64,000 nucleotides of DNA from Duganella margarita (GTDB taxonomy: Bacteria > Pseudomonadota > Gammaproteobacteria > Burkholderiales > Burkholderiaceae_D), in assembly GCF_009857535.1 (NCBI RefSeq), contig NZ_WWCS01000003.1, positions 62,001 through 126,000 on the forward strand. Reading direction: 5' to 3'. Both the position numbers and the translations under genes were made by a program. The notes below the pieces were generated by a model. That model was not told where the DNA came from and made no database searches. It saw only the letters and a list, made by a program, of their open reading frames with translations. This document shows positions 16,025-24,530 of the stretch, piece after piece (position 1 is the first letter of the stretch; each line of letters opens with the position of its first letter).

Positions 16025-16648
16025 ATGAGCCAATTTTTCCAGGTCCATCCCGTCAATCCGCAAGCCCGCCTGATCAAGCAGGCGGCGCAGATCATCCATG
16101 ACGGCGGCATCGTCGCCGTGCCGACCGACTCCAGCTATGCGCTGGTCTGCCATCTGGACGACAAGGGCGCCGTCGAGCGCTTGCGCCGCATCCGTGGCAT
16201 TGACGAAAAGCACCATCTGACCCTGCTGTGCCGCGATTTGAGCGAGCTGGGCGTCTACGCCCGCGTCGACAACCGCCAGTTCCGCCTGCTGAAGGCGGCC
16301 ACGCCGGGGCCGTTCACCTTTATTCTTGAAGCCACCAAGGTGGTGCCGCGCCGTCTCAGCCATCCTTCGCGCAAGACCATCGGCCTGCGGGTGCCGGAAG
16401 ATAACATCGTCAACGCGCTGCTGGCCGAGCTTGACCAGCCGCTGCTGGGCAGCACCCTGATCATGCCGGGCGAGACCGAGGCGCTGAACGATGCCGACGT
16501 CATCTGCGACCGGCTGGGCAAGCAGCTGGAGCTGATCATCGACGGCGGCGCCTGCTGCATGGAGCCGACCACCGTCATCGACCTGACCGGTCCCGAGGCT
16601 GTGCTGGTGCGCCAGGGCCGCGGCGACGCCAGCGCATTCGGACTCTGA
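16025..16648 (+). CDS. Sua5/YciO/YrdC-family protein (YciO-like)
   Basis: A 207-residue protein of the L-threonylcarbamoyladenylate synthase superfamily. It shows the family start GGIVAVPTDSSYALVC, the KHHLTLLCRDLSEL segment and ATPGPFTFILEATKVVPRR, with the late VRQGRGD. YrdC/Sua5 make the precursor of the t6A tRNA modification; YciO members, to which the length and operon place fit better, bind nucleotides and double-stranded RNA but are not firmly assigned. It begins three bases after htpX, so the two are co-transcribed. In other proteobacteria yciO is also the neighbour of the PHP phosphatase gene. Confidence 0.88.
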   Translation: MSQFFQVHPVNPQARLIKQAAQIIHDGGIVAVPTDSSYALVCHLDDKGAVERLRRIRGIDEKHHLTLLCRDLSELGVYARVDNRQFRLLKAATPGPFTFILEATKVVPRRLSHPSRKTIGLRVPEDNIVNALLAELDQPLLGSTLIMPGETEALNDADVICDRLGKQLELIIDGGACCMEPTTVIDLTGPEAVLVRQGRGDASAFGL

Positions 16649-16724
16649 TTCCACATTAGGCGAGGGCGCCGGCCTTTGACGGCGCCGCAAGTAGGCAATC
16701 CAGCCTCTGGTAAAATCCCGCTCC

Positions 16725-17402
16725 ATGAACGACATCGATAGTATTGTCCAGGCCATCGCGGTGGCCTTGATTCCCATCCTTTTTGCCATTTCGCTGCATG
16801 AGGCCGCCCACGGTTTCGTCGCCCGTTATTTCGGCGATCCGACCGCCGCCAACGAGGGCCGCCTGACCGCCAACCCGCTCAAGCACATCGACCCGTTCGG
16901 CACCGTGCTGCTGCCGCTGATGCTGGCGCTGGCGACGCTGCCGCCGCTGGGCTACGCCAAGCCGGTGCCGGTGGACTACGGCCGCTTGCGCAATCCGAAG
17001 AAACAGATGGCGTTTGTCGCCGCCGCCGGCCCTGCCGCCAACTTCGCCATGGGCTTCGGCTGGATGGTGCTGTGGGTAGTGCTGGTGCAGGGCCTGAGTT
17101 TCGACAGGCACGACTTCTTCGTGCAGATGGCGCGCATGGGCGTGCTGGTCAATTGCTCGATGTGCGTGTTTAACCTGATTCCCTTGCCGCCGCTCGATGG
17201 CGGCCGTATCGTCACCGGGCTGCTGCCGATGGCCATCGCGCGCCACTACGCCAAGATTGAGCGTTACAGCCTGATCGTGTTCATCGGCCTGATTGCGATG
17301 GTCTACTACGGCATGCTGAGCGGCTACATGAACGGCGGCATCTCGATCATGCAATACATCTACGGCATTCTGGTCAAGCCCCTCCTTATCCTGTTGAGTT
17401 GA
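16725..17402 (+). CDS. Site-2 protease family (M50) membrane metalloprotease
   Basis: A 225-residue polytopic protease of the M50 group, short form without PDZ domains. The zinc motif HEAAH is in the first membrane segment (SLHEAAHGFVARY), and the third ligand lies in IPLPPLDGGRIV, both typical. About five hydrophobic segments are visible. Such short homologues are common next to trpS in betaproteobacteria; their natural substrates are unknown, but the family cleaves transmembrane helices of anti-sigma or signalling proteins. The stop codon (17400-17402) is two bases before the trpS ATG, indicating co-translation. Confidence 0.9.
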   Translation: MNDIDSIVQAIAVALIPILFAISLHEAAHGFVARYFGDPTAANEGRLTANPLKHIDPFGTVLLPLMLALATLPPLGYAKPVPVDYGRLRNPKKQMAFVAAAGPAANFAMGFGWMVLWVVLVQGLSFDRHDFFVQMARMGVLVNCSMCVFNLIPLPPLDGGRIVTGLLPMAIARHYAKIERYSLIVFIGLIAMVYYGMLSGYMNGGISIMQYIYGILVKPLLILLS

Positions 17403-17404
17403 CT

Positions 17405-18607
17405 ATGTATCCCGATCGCGTTGTCTCCGGCATGCGTCCTACCGGCGCCATGCATCTGGGCCACTACCACGGCGCACTGAAAAACTGGATCAGGCTGCAG
17501 AGCGAACTGCCGTGCCTGTTCTTCGTGGCCGACTGGCACGCGCTGACCACGCACTACGACGACCCCACCGTCATCGAGCGCAGCACCTGGGACATGCTGG
17601 TGGACTGGCTGGCCGCCGGCGTCGACCCGTCGCAATCGACGCTGTTCATCCAGTCGCGCGTGCCGGAGCACGCCGAGCTGCACCTGCTGCTGTCGATGGC
17701 CACGCCGCTGGGCTGGCTCGAGCGGGTGCCCACCTACAAGGATCAGATCGAAAATCTGGCCACCAAAGACCTCGCAACCTACGGCTTCCTCGGCTATCCG
17801 CTGCTGCAGGCGGCGGACGTGCTGATTTACCGCGCCAGCCAGGTGCCGGTCGGTGAAGACCAGGTGCCGCACATTGAAATGATGCGCGAGATTGCGCGCC
17901 GTTTTAATCATCTGTACGGCAAAGAAAAAGGTTTCGAGGAGAAGGCGCAGGATGCCGTTAAAAAGCTGGGCAGCAAGCGCGCCAAGCTGTACAACGAACT
18001 GCGCACCGAATACCAGCAGGACGGCAAGGACGAGGCGCTGGAACAGGCCAAGGCCATGCTGGACGACGCCCAGAGCCTGTCGATGGGCGACCGCGAACGC
18101 CTGTTCGGCTACTTGGAAGGCAGCCGCAAGCTGATCCTGGTCGAGCCGCAGGCCCGCCTGACCGAGGCGGCGCGGCTGCCAGGGCTGGACGGCCGCAAGA
18201 TGTCCAAGAGCTACGGCAACGCCATCGCGCTGCGCGAGGACAAGGACTCGGTCAGCAAGAAAATCAAGACCATGCCAACCGACCCGGCGCGGGTACGTCG
18301 CACCGACGCCGGCGATCCCGAGCGTTGCCCGGTGTGGCAGTTCCACCAGGTGTATTCCGATACCGCCACTAAAGAATGGGTGGTCAAGGGCTGCAAGTCG
18401 GCCGGCATCGGCTGTATTGAATGCAAACAGCCGGTCATCGACGCCATCATCAAGGAACAGGAACCGATGCACGAGCGCGCCCAGCCGTATCTGGACGATC
18501 CGTCGCTGGTGCGCGCCATCGTCGCCGACGGCAACGATGTGGCCCGCAAAATGGCGCAGGAAACCATGCGCGATGTGCGCGAGGCCATGGGCCTGGTCTA
18601 TACGTAA
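17405..18607 (+). CDS. trpS: Tryptophanyl-tRNA synthetase
   Basis: A 400-residue class I aminoacyl-tRNA synthetase. The HIGH-type motif is MHLGHYHGAL at about residues 17-26 and the KMSKS loop is GRKMSKSYGNAIAL. The protein is longer than the roughly 330-residue E. coli enzyme, as in many Burkholderiales, with an insertion around residues 170-240 (KEKGFEEKAQDAVKKLGSK onward). It charges tRNA-Trp with tryptophan in the cytoplasm. ATG 17405 is chosen; a TTG two codons earlier is in frame but would overlap the previous stop. No tRNA-Trp or attenuator is visible. Confidence 0.97.
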   Translation: MYPDRVVSGMRPTGAMHLGHYHGALKNWIRLQSELPCLFFVADWHALTTHYDDPTVIERSTWDMLVDWLAAGVDPSQSTLFIQSRVPEHAELHLLLSMATPLGWLERVPTYKDQIENLATKDLATYGFLGYPLLQAADVLIYRASQVPVGEDQVPHIEMMREIARRFNHLYGKEKGFEEKAQDAVKKLGSKRAKLYNELRTEYQQDGKDEALEQAKAMLDDAQSLSMGDRERLFGYLEGSRKLILVEPQARLTEAARLPGLDGRKMSKSYGNAIALREDKDSVSKKIKTMPTDPARVRRTDAGDPERCPVWQFHQVYSDTATKEWVVKGCKSAGIGCIECKQPVIDAIIKEQEPMHERAQPYLDDPSLVRAIVADGNDVARKMAQETMRDVREAMGLVYT

Positions 18608-18619
18608 AAGCAAGTAAAA

Positions 18620-18655
18620 TCAAATGAGTCAAATGAGTCAAATGAGTCAAATGAG
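18620..18655 (+). repeat. Four perfect 9-bp tandem repeats containing four in-frame start codons
   Basis: TCAAATGAG occurs four times without a mismatch. It includes ATG codons at 18624, 18633, 18642 and 18651, all in the frame of the methyltransferase, and encodes MSQMSQMSQMS. Slippage of one unit would add or remove three residues without a frameshift. No clear Shine-Dalgarno sequence precedes any of the four. Confidence 0.95.
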
Positions 18656-19199
18656 CGATCAAATCTCGCCCTGGGTGCAGCGTTATGCCCCCCTGGTCCC
18701 GGGCGGCGCCGTGCTGGACCTGGCATGCGGCAGTGGCCGCCACTCGCGCCATCTGGCGGCGCTGGGTCACGAAGTGGTGGCGGTCGACCGCGACCCGGCG
18801 GCGCTGGCGGCCACCTGCGGCCCCGGCATTACCACCAGCGCCATCGATCTGGAGGAAGAGGGCGCCGTCTGGCCTTTCGGTCCGCAGCGATTTGCCGGCA
18901 TCGTGGTCACAAACTACCTGCATCGCCCGCTAATTGCCGATATGCTGGGCAGCCTGGCCCCGAATGGCGTGCTGATCTATGAAACCTTCGCCGATGGCAA
19001 TGCGCAGTTCGGCAAGCCGTCGAATCCGGCGTTTTTATTGCAGCCGGGTGAGTTGCTCGCGCTAGCCGCCGCCCACGGATTGCGGGTGGTGGCCTTTGAA
19101 GACGGCGTCATCGACAGCCCAAAAGCTGCCATGGTGCAACGACTCTGCGCCGTCAAGCCGGATTTTCCCCGCGAAGCGGCGCTCTTACCGCCATTTTGA
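18624..19199 (+). CDS. Class I SAM-dependent methyltransferase
   Basis: A 191-residue small methyltransferase. Motif I is VLDLACGSGRHSRHL, followed by VVAVDRDP with the acidic residue that binds SAM ribose, and a motif near IVVTNYLHRPL that corresponds to the conserved catalytic-side strand. There is no recognisable substrate domain; proteins of this size include TehB-like enzymes and many unassigned ones. It lies 16 bases after trpS and is probably the last gene of that operon. The N-terminus is a variable repeat, so the true start could be any of four ATG codons. Confidence 0.85.
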   Translation: MSQMSQMSQMSDQISPWVQRYAPLVPGGAVLDLACGSGRHSRHLAALGHEVVAVDRDPAALAATCGPGITTSAIDLEEEGAVWPFGPQRFAGIVVTNYLHRPLIADMLGSLAPNGVLIYETFADGNAQFGKPSNPAFLLQPGELLALAAAHGLRVVAFEDGVIDSPKAAMVQRLCAVKPDFPREAALLPPF

Positions 19200-19283
19200 G
19201 CGTTGATTTGTCCCGCCGAATGCACCACAGGCCCGACCTATCGACTACAATCGTTGTTTTAATACTTTTAGCAGTGGTTTCCT

Positions 19284-20159
19284 ATGATTAAGGGCAGCAT
19301 CGTAGCAATCGTCACCCCGATGCACGCAGACGGCAGTCTGGACTTTGAGGGTTTGAACAAGCTGATCGACTGGCACATCGCCGAAGGTACGGACAGCATC
19401 GTCATCGCCGGCACCACCGGTGAATCGGCTACCGTTAGCGTGGAAGAGCATTGCGCGCTGATCAAGGCGACGGTTGCCCACGCCAAGGGCCGCATCCCGA
19501 TCATCGCCGGCGCCGGCGCCAACTCGACCGCCGAAGCGATCAAGCTGACCCGTTACGCCAAGGAAGCCGGTGCCGACGCCACGCTGCAAGTGGTGCCGTA
19601 CTACAACCGTCCTACCCAGGAAGGCATGTACCAGCACTTCAAGGCCATCGCCGAAGCGGTGGACCTGCCCGTGATCCTGTACAACGTGCCGGGCCGCACC
19701 GTGGCCGACATGAGCAACGACACCATTCTGCGCCTGGCCGCCATCCCGAACATCGTCGGGGTGAAAGACGCGACCGGCAACATCGGCCGTGGCTACGACC
19801 TGCTGCGCCTGGCGCCGAAATCGTTCGCTGTCTACTCGGGCGACGATCCGACCGCCATGGCCCTGATGCTGGCCGGTGGCGCCGGCAATATCTCGGTGAC
19901 CGCCAATGTGGCGCCGCGCGCGATGGCCGATATGTGCCGCGCCGCCATCGCCGGCGACGTCGCCAAGGCGCTGGAGCTGAACAATAAAGTCTTCCCGCTG
20001 CACCAGAAACTGTTCATTGAGCCGAATCCGGTCCCAGTGAAATGGGCGCTGGCCGAAATGGGCAAGATGCCTGCCGGCATCCGCCTGCCGCTGGTACCGC
20101 TGGCGGACGGTTATCATGCGTCCGTTCGCGACGCCCTGCGCGAAGCCGGCATTCTGTAA
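19284..20159 (+). CDS. dapA: 4-hydroxy-tetrahydrodipicolinate synthase
   Basis: A 291-residue TIM-barrel enzyme that condenses pyruvate with aspartate-semialdehyde in the diaminopimelate/lysine pathway. Landmarks are [28 protein letters not shown] (pyruvate-binding Thr pair), [17 protein letters not shown] and the Schiff-base lysine in [19 protein letters not shown], with the catalytic Tyr, is intact. The length is standard. It is followed after 80 bases by bamC, the dapA-bamC (nlpB) linkage conserved in many proteobacteria. No lysine riboswitch is visible. Confidence 0.97.
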   Translation: MIKGSIVAIVTPMHADGSLDFEGLNKLIDWHIAEGTDSIVIAGTTGESATVSVEEHCALIKATVAHAKGRIPIIAGAGANSTAEAIKLTRYAKEAGADATLQVVPYYNRPTQEGMYQHFKAIAEAVDLPVILYNVPGRTVADMSNDTILRLAAIPNIVGVKDATGNIGRGYDLLRLAPKSFAVYSGDDPTAMALMLAGGAGNISVTANVAPRAMADMCRAAIAGDVAKALELNNKVFPLHQKLFIEPNPVPVKWALAEMGKMPAGIRLPLVPLADGYHASVRDALREAGIL

Positions 20160-20239
20160 AACCCGTAGCAACGAGCAACGAGCCCCGACCTGGTCGGATC
20201 ATATTTTGCTGCACCTCAGCTTCTTAAAACAGTAACGAC

Positions 20240-21439
20240 ATGACTATTCGCAAGACAGCTTTTATTTCCTCGCAGCGCGCGCTGGTAGTGGGCGCCGTGG
20301 TAGCCACCGTGACCAGCCTGAGCGGCTGCGGCATGATCAGCTCGGTGGTGGGCAACGACAAGGTGGACTACAAGTCCGCCAAGAAAGCCAGTACGCTGGA
20401 CGTGCCGCCGGATCTGACCCAGTTGCAAAAAGATAACCGCTATTCGCTGCCGGATTCGAGCAATGGCGTGGCCACCGCTTCCGGCTACAACGCCTCGAAA
20501 GCGGCGCAATCGGGCGCGCTGAACCAGGGCGCCGTGATCGTGCCGGGCCAGCCGGCCGCCGGCACCGTGGCGCAGGTCAGCCTGAATGACATCAAGGTGG
20601 AGCGCGACGGCAACCAGCGTTGGCTGATCGTCAAGCAGACGCCGGAGCAACTGTGGCCGCAGCTGAAACAGTTCTGGGAAGATTCGGGCTTCACCCTGTC
20701 GGAAGAGCTGCCGGCCTCGGGCATCATGGAAACCGAATGGAACGAAAACCGCGCCAAGATTCCGCAGGATTTCATCCGCAATACCATCGGCAAGGTGTTT
20801 GACTCGGTGTATTCGAGCGGCGAGCGCGACAAGTTCCGCACCCGCATCGAGCGCCGCGCCGACGGTTCCAGCGAGATTTACATCAGCCATCGCGGCGTGC
20901 AGGAAGTCGCCACCGGTTCCGACAAGGAAACCACCAAGTGGATGCCGCGTCCGAACGACCCCGGTCTGGAAGCCGAATTCCTGGCGCGCATGATGAACAA
21001 GCTGGGCAACGGCGGCGAACAGCTGGCGTCGGCCAAGACGGCAGTGGAAGGCGCAATCGTGCAGCCTCAGCACGCGTCGCTGGTGGGTGCAGGCGCCGAC
21101 CGTGCGGTGCAGGTAGACGAGGGCTTCGACCGCGCCTGGCGCCGCGTCGGCCTGGCGCTGGACCGTGCCGGCTTCACCGTGGAAGACCGCGACCGTACCC
21201 AGGGCGTTTACTTCGTGCGTTATATCAACGATGCGACCGAAACCAAAGGTTTCTTCAGCAAGCTGTTTAGCTGGGGTTCGTCGGATGAGGCGGATAAAGA
21301 AGCGCAACGCTACCGTATTTCGGTCAAGGCCAGCGAAGGCAATACCAGCATCGTTAAGGTGCTGAACAATTCGGGCCAGCCGGAAACCAGTCCAGTCGGC
21401 GAAAAGATCGTGACGCTGCTACATGAACAGTTGAAGTAA
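20240..21439 (+). CDS. bamC: Outer membrane protein assembly factor BamC
   Basis: A 399-residue lipoprotein, part of the BAM complex that inserts beta-barrel proteins. Its signal peptide ends in the lipobox LSGCGM (Cys at about residue 33). The next region, KVDYKSAKKASTLDVPPDLTQL, is the conserved unstructured stretch that binds BamD. Two helix-grip domains follow (about residues 120-260 and 290-395; RWLIVKQTPEQLWPQLKQFW and FDRAWRRVGLALDRAGF). It is longer than the E. coli protein (344 residues) mainly in linkers. Genomic position after dapA supports the assignment. A Rho-independent terminator begins nine bases after the stop. Confidence 0.95.
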   Translation: MTIRKTAFISSQRALVVGAVVATVTSLSGCGMISSVVGNDKVDYKSAKKASTLDVPPDLTQLQKDNRYSLPDSSNGVATASGYNASKAAQSGALNQGAVIVPGQPAAGTVAQVSLNDIKVERDGNQRWLIVKQTPEQLWPQLKQFWEDSGFTLSEELPASGIMETEWNENRAKIPQDFIRNTIGKVFDSVYSSGERDKFRTRIERRADGSSEIYISHRGVQEVATGSDKETTKWMPRPNDPGLEAEFLARMMNKLGNGGEQLASAKTAVEGAIVQPQHASLVGAGADRAVQVDEGFDRAWRRVGLALDRAGFTVEDRDRTQGVYFVRYINDATETKGFFSKLFSWGSSDEADKEAQRYRISVKASEGNTSIVKVLNNSGQPETSPVGEKIVTLLHEQLK

Positions 21440-21447
21440 TAAAAACC

Positions 21448-21470
21448 AGCCGGCGCAAGCCGGCTTTTTT
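21448..21470 (+). terminator. Rho-independent terminator of the dapA-bamC unit
   Basis: A perfect 7-bp GC-rich stem AGCCGGC / GCCGGCT with a GCAA tetraloop, followed by TTTTT to 21470. It lies directly after the bamC stop. Confidence 0.9.
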
Positions 21471-21501
21471 ATGCTCCGGTTTTATTTATAAAACGCGGAA
21501 C

Positions 21502-21531
21502 GAAAAAAAACCGGCCGAAGCCGGTTTTTTT
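21502..21531. terminator. Bidirectional terminator with a UUCG loop on the minus strand
   Basis: An A8 run, the stem CCGGC-CGAA-GCCGG and a T7 run make this hairpin work in both directions. Read on the minus strand the loop closes as C(UUCG)G, the extra-stable tetraloop, followed by eight T; it would end the transcript of the small lipoprotein gene that stops at 21545. On the plus strand it backs up the bamC terminator. Confidence 0.85.
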
Positions 21532-21544
21532 ACTCAAGCTGATA

Positions 21545-21781
<237 letters not shown>

Positions 21782-21826
21782 GGATTTTCCTTAGTTAATT
21801 CAAAATTAAACACAGTGTTGCGATTA

Positions 21827-21844
21827 ATAATTACCGGTAATTAT
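21827..21844. promoter_or_regulatory. 18-bp perfect palindrome upstream of the small lipoprotein gene
   Basis: ATAATTACCGGTAATTAT is a perfect dyad, centred 54 bases upstream of the lipoprotein start in a noticeably AT-rich stretch of about 270 bases (21782-22055) that otherwise holds no recognisable gene. Its position fits an operator or a promoter-region binding site; the cognate factor is unknown. Confidence 0.5.
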
Positions 21845-22055
21845 CGCTCAATTAGGTCGTCTTCGAAGGCTTTCGTACCTGAAAGGTGCCTACTAGACAA
21901 CGGAAACTTCCTAGCCGAATATTATAGCGATTTTTAGTGCATCGCAATAGTTCAATAGACCTAACGCATAACTATTTTGCGATATCGCAACATTTCGTTT
22001 TGGACCTAATTGCCACGCTAACTACCGTGTTGGCAGTATTTTACTCCTAAGCCGC

Positions 22056-22532
22056 TCATAATCCAGCGAAGTTTGCTACCAAAGCGGGGGTAGATTCTAT
22101 CCAAATTGTAAGGAAACGTTCCAGGCTGGTTTGCAGGTCTTGCGGCGCGTTAAATGAGGCTTCCCCGCGGAAATGATCGGCATGAAAACGGCGCACCATA
22201 TCGCGCTGGTCGGCGATGCAGAACGAGTCGGTTAATTGGCGCAATTGGGGGCTGGTGCGGCGCAATTCGATCAGGTGGCCGTAGTCCTTCAGCAGGCGCA
22301 GGAAACGCGGCGCCTCACGCTCGATCAGGCGGCCGTCGTGCGCCACCAGTTGCAACTTGCCGCCGGCGTGCAGGAAACGCCGCAGCTCGGCCTCGGTGGC
22401 GCTGCTGCCCAGCTGCCAGATGCTGTAGTCCGGATCGAACATCTGTAGCGTGTGCCGGGCGCCCGAGAGGCAAGTGGCCAGGTGCTGCTGAAATTCCGCC
22501 CGCGTAGTGAAGGGAATGACCTGTCTGTCCAT
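22056..22532 (-). CDS. Conserved protein of unknown function (phospholipase D-like fold suspected)
   Basis: A 158-residue protein without signal peptide or membrane segment. The order LQMFDPDYSIWQLGSS, LRRFLHAGGKLQLVAHDG, LLKDYGHLIELRRT, DSFCIADQRDMVRRF and RGEASFNAPQDL looks like the half-domain of a phospholipase D-type nuclease fold (strand, helix, strand with FCIAD), but the catalytic HKD motif is absent, so an enzyme of that kind is unlikely. It lies 16 bases downstream of the ribosomal protein hydroxylase gene in the same direction and is likely co-transcribed. No function is claimed. Confidence 0.7.
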   Translation of the reverse strand: MDRQVIPFTTRAEFQQHLATCLSGARHTLQMFDPDYSIWQLGSSATEAELRRFLHAGGKLQLVAHDGRLIEREAPRFLRLLKDYGHLIELRRTSPQLRQLTDSFCIADQRDMVRRFHADHFRGEASFNAPQDLQTSLERFLTIWIESTPALVANFAGL

Positions 22533-22548
22533 CTTGCCGTCTCCGTAA

Positions 22549-23670
22549 TTAACCTAACTCGACCCAGCCGTCCTGGTACCAGGTGTAGAGCGCTTCCAGC
22601 ACGTCGTCCGAGGCGGCGGCAAACTCCGCGCCTTCCAGCCGGCGGTTGTTGGCCAGCAGTTCCAGCGTGGCCTTGTCCTGCTTGCCGACGCCGAACGATT
22701 CGCCGTTGATGAAGACGTTTTTACCGCGATACAGCATCTGCGTCTTGCGCGACAGGACCAGGCCTTTCTTGGCGACCGCCTCGCCGAACTTGCCGACGGT
22801 GAGCGGCTTGGCCGGGCCGGTGAAGAACACATTGTGCTTCGGCTCGGACATGTATTCGCCGAAGAAGATGGCGATGTCTTCCTCGGTAAAGCGGACCTTG
22901 TTCAGTTCTTCGGTCAGCGCGGCCAGCATCTGGCGCGGGATCTCGGCCGGCTTGCTGGTGGCTTCCAGATCCGGGTCGGCATAGCGGCCCGGCAGGTCGA
23001 TCGAATCGGCCATGAATTGCAGGAAGTTCTCGCCCAGCTCCTGGTACGACGGCGAGCGGAAGCCGATCGAATAAGTCTGGCAGTCGCCGATGGCGATGCC
23101 GTCGTGCGCGTAATGCGGCGGCAGGTATAGCATGTCGCCCGGGTTCAGGACGAATTCTTCATCCGGCGTGAAGTTGGCCAGGATTTTCAGCGGCAGGCCG
23201 TCGATCAGCGACAGGTCTTTCTGCGGGCCGATGCTCCAGCGGCGCTGGCCTTGGGCCTGCAGCAGGAACACGTCGTAGGAGTCGAAATGCGGACCGACGC
23301 CGCCGCCGTCGGTGGCGAAGCTGACCATCAGGTCGTCGAGGCGGGCGTCGGGCAGGAAGCGGAACTGGCGCAGCAGTGCGTCGGCCTTGGCGTCGAACAG
23401 GTTGACGCCCTGGACCAGCATGGTCCATTCGCGCTGGTCGCGCGGCGGCAGGGTTTCCAGCGGGCCGTGCTGCATGGCCCATTCGCCGTTAAAGCCGGTG
23501 ACGAGGCGCGATTCGGCGTGGTTGGTGGACGCCAGTTTGGTCAGGGCGTCAAAGCTCAGCAGCGGCTTGAAGCCTGGGATGGCATTGCGGATCAGCAGTG
23601 GCTTTTTATGCCAGTAGTCGCGCAGGAACTGGGCTGGCGTGATGTCGCCGAGGAGAGGTAATTTTTTCAT
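22549..23670 (-). CDS. roxA: RoxA/YcfD-like ribosomal protein uL16 arginine 3-hydroxylase (JmjC-cupin)
   Basis: A 373-residue cupin-fold 2-oxoglutarate/Fe(II) oxygenase. The N-terminus (PLLGDITPAQFLRDYWHKKPLLIRN) is characteristic. Metal ligands are His and Asp in GVGPHFDSYDVFLLQ and the distal His in LYLPPHYAHDG. The C-terminal part has the dimerisation and winged-helix segments of YcfD. In E. coli the enzyme hydroxylates an arginine of ribosomal protein L16. ATG 23670-23668 is chosen because the in-frame sequence upstream runs into the REP-like repeat. The downstream gene (22056-22532) follows by 16 bases. Confidence 0.92.
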   Translation of the reverse strand: MKKLPLLGDITPAQFLRDYWHKKPLLIRNAIPGFKPLLSFDALTKLASTNHAESRLVTGFNGEWAMQHGPLETLPPRDQREWTMLVQGVNLFDAKADALLRQFRFLPDARLDDLMVSFATDGGGVGPHFDSYDVFLLQAQGQRRWSIGPQKDLSLIDGLPLKILANFTPDEEFVLNPGDMLYLPPHYAHDGIAIGDCQTYSIGFRSPSYQELGENFLQFMADSIDLPGRYADPDLEATSKPAEIPRQMLAALTEELNKVRFTEEDIAIFFGEYMSEPKHNVFFTGPAKPLTVGKFGEAVAKKGLVLSRKTQMLYRGKNVFINGESFGVGKQDKATLELLANNRRLEGAEFAAASDDVLEALYTWYQDGWVELG

Positions 23671-23694
23671 ACCGCGATTATAACCTCGCCCCAC

Positions 23695-23773
23695 GTCGTT
23701 CCCGCGGAAGCAGGGACCCATGCTGAGCAGACCGGCAAGCGGCTTATGGATTCCCGCCTGCGCGGGAATGACG
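23695..23773. repeat. REP-like inverted pair
   Basis: Two copies of a short palindromic unit face each other: CGTCGTTCCCGCGGAAGCAG and, about 25 bases on, ATGGATTCCCGCCTGCGCGG followed by GAATGACG. Each can form its own hairpin and the two can also pair with each other. It occupies the gap between roxA and the permease gene and ends two bases before the permease stop codon. Confidence 0.85.
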
Positions 23774-23774
23774 T

Positions 23775-24530
23775 TCAGCGGCCTGTGTGCAGCCACCTTG
23801 CATGGGCGGCGCGGGCCAGCCAGTCGAGCGCGAAACCGAGAATGCCGATCAATACAATCGCCGCCATCAATTCGTTATACGCCAGCCGGTCGCGCGCATC
23901 GAGGATGAAGTAGCCCAGCCCCGCCGACACGCCCAGCATCTCCGCCGGCACCAGCACAATCCAGATGATGCCGATCGCCAGCCGTACCCCGGTCAGGATG
24001 TCGGCCGTAATCCCCGGCAGCACCACCTTGAACACCGTCTCGCTGCGCGTGGCCGACAGACTGCGCGCCAGCAGAAGCCAGTTGGGATCGAGCCGCGCCA
24101 CGCCGCTGGCGGTGTTGAGCAAAATCGGCCACACCGCCGCAAACGCCAGCAGGAAGTACACCGGCGCGTCGCCCACGCCCAGGGTCATCACCGCCAGCGG
24201 CATCCACGACAGCGGCGACACCATGCGCAGCAGCTGAAACAGCGGCATGGCAGCCGCCGCGAAGCGCTTCGAACTGCCTACCAGGACACCCAGCGGCACG
24301 CCGATCAGCACCGCCGCCAGCAAGCCATACCCAACGCGCCGAAGACTCAAACCGATATCGTGCCAGATCTCCGGCCCTTGCAGCATCTGCGCCAGCGCCA
24401 GCGCGGCCTGCTGCGGCGCGAAGGCGGCGGCGATCGGCGTATCCTTCTCCAGCGCCGTCACGCCGGCCTGCCACAGCACCAGCGCCACCGCAAAGCCCAG
24501 CAGCGGCAGGCCCAGTCGTTTCAGCAGCAT
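23775..24530 (-). CDS. ABC transporter permease (nitrate/sulfonate/taurine type)
   Basis: A 251-residue inner-membrane protein of the SsuC/TauC/NrtB group with about six membrane segments. The cytoplasmic EAA loop that contacts the ATPase is ASGVARLDPNWLLLARSLSATRSETVFKVVLPGITADILTGVRLAIG, cut here to its key parts: ARSLSA and VVLPG. The ATG overlaps the TGA of the binding-protein gene (TGATG), so it is the last gene of an overlapping three-gene ABC set. Substrate is inferred only from partners: nitrate, aliphatic sulfonates, taurine or thiamine precursors are carried by relatives. Confidence 0.88.
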   Translation of the reverse strand: MLLKRLGLPLLGFAVALVLWQAGVTALEKDTPIAAAFAPQQAALALAQMLQGPEIWHDIGLSLRRVGYGLLAAVLIGVPLGVLVGSSKRFAAAAMPLFQLLRMVSPLSWMPLAVMTLGVGDAPVYFLLAFAAVWPILLNTASGVARLDPNWLLLARSLSATRSETVFKVVLPGITADILTGVRLAIGIIWIVLVPAEMLGVSAGLGYFILDARDRLAYNELMAAIVLIGILGFALDWLARAAHARWLHTGR

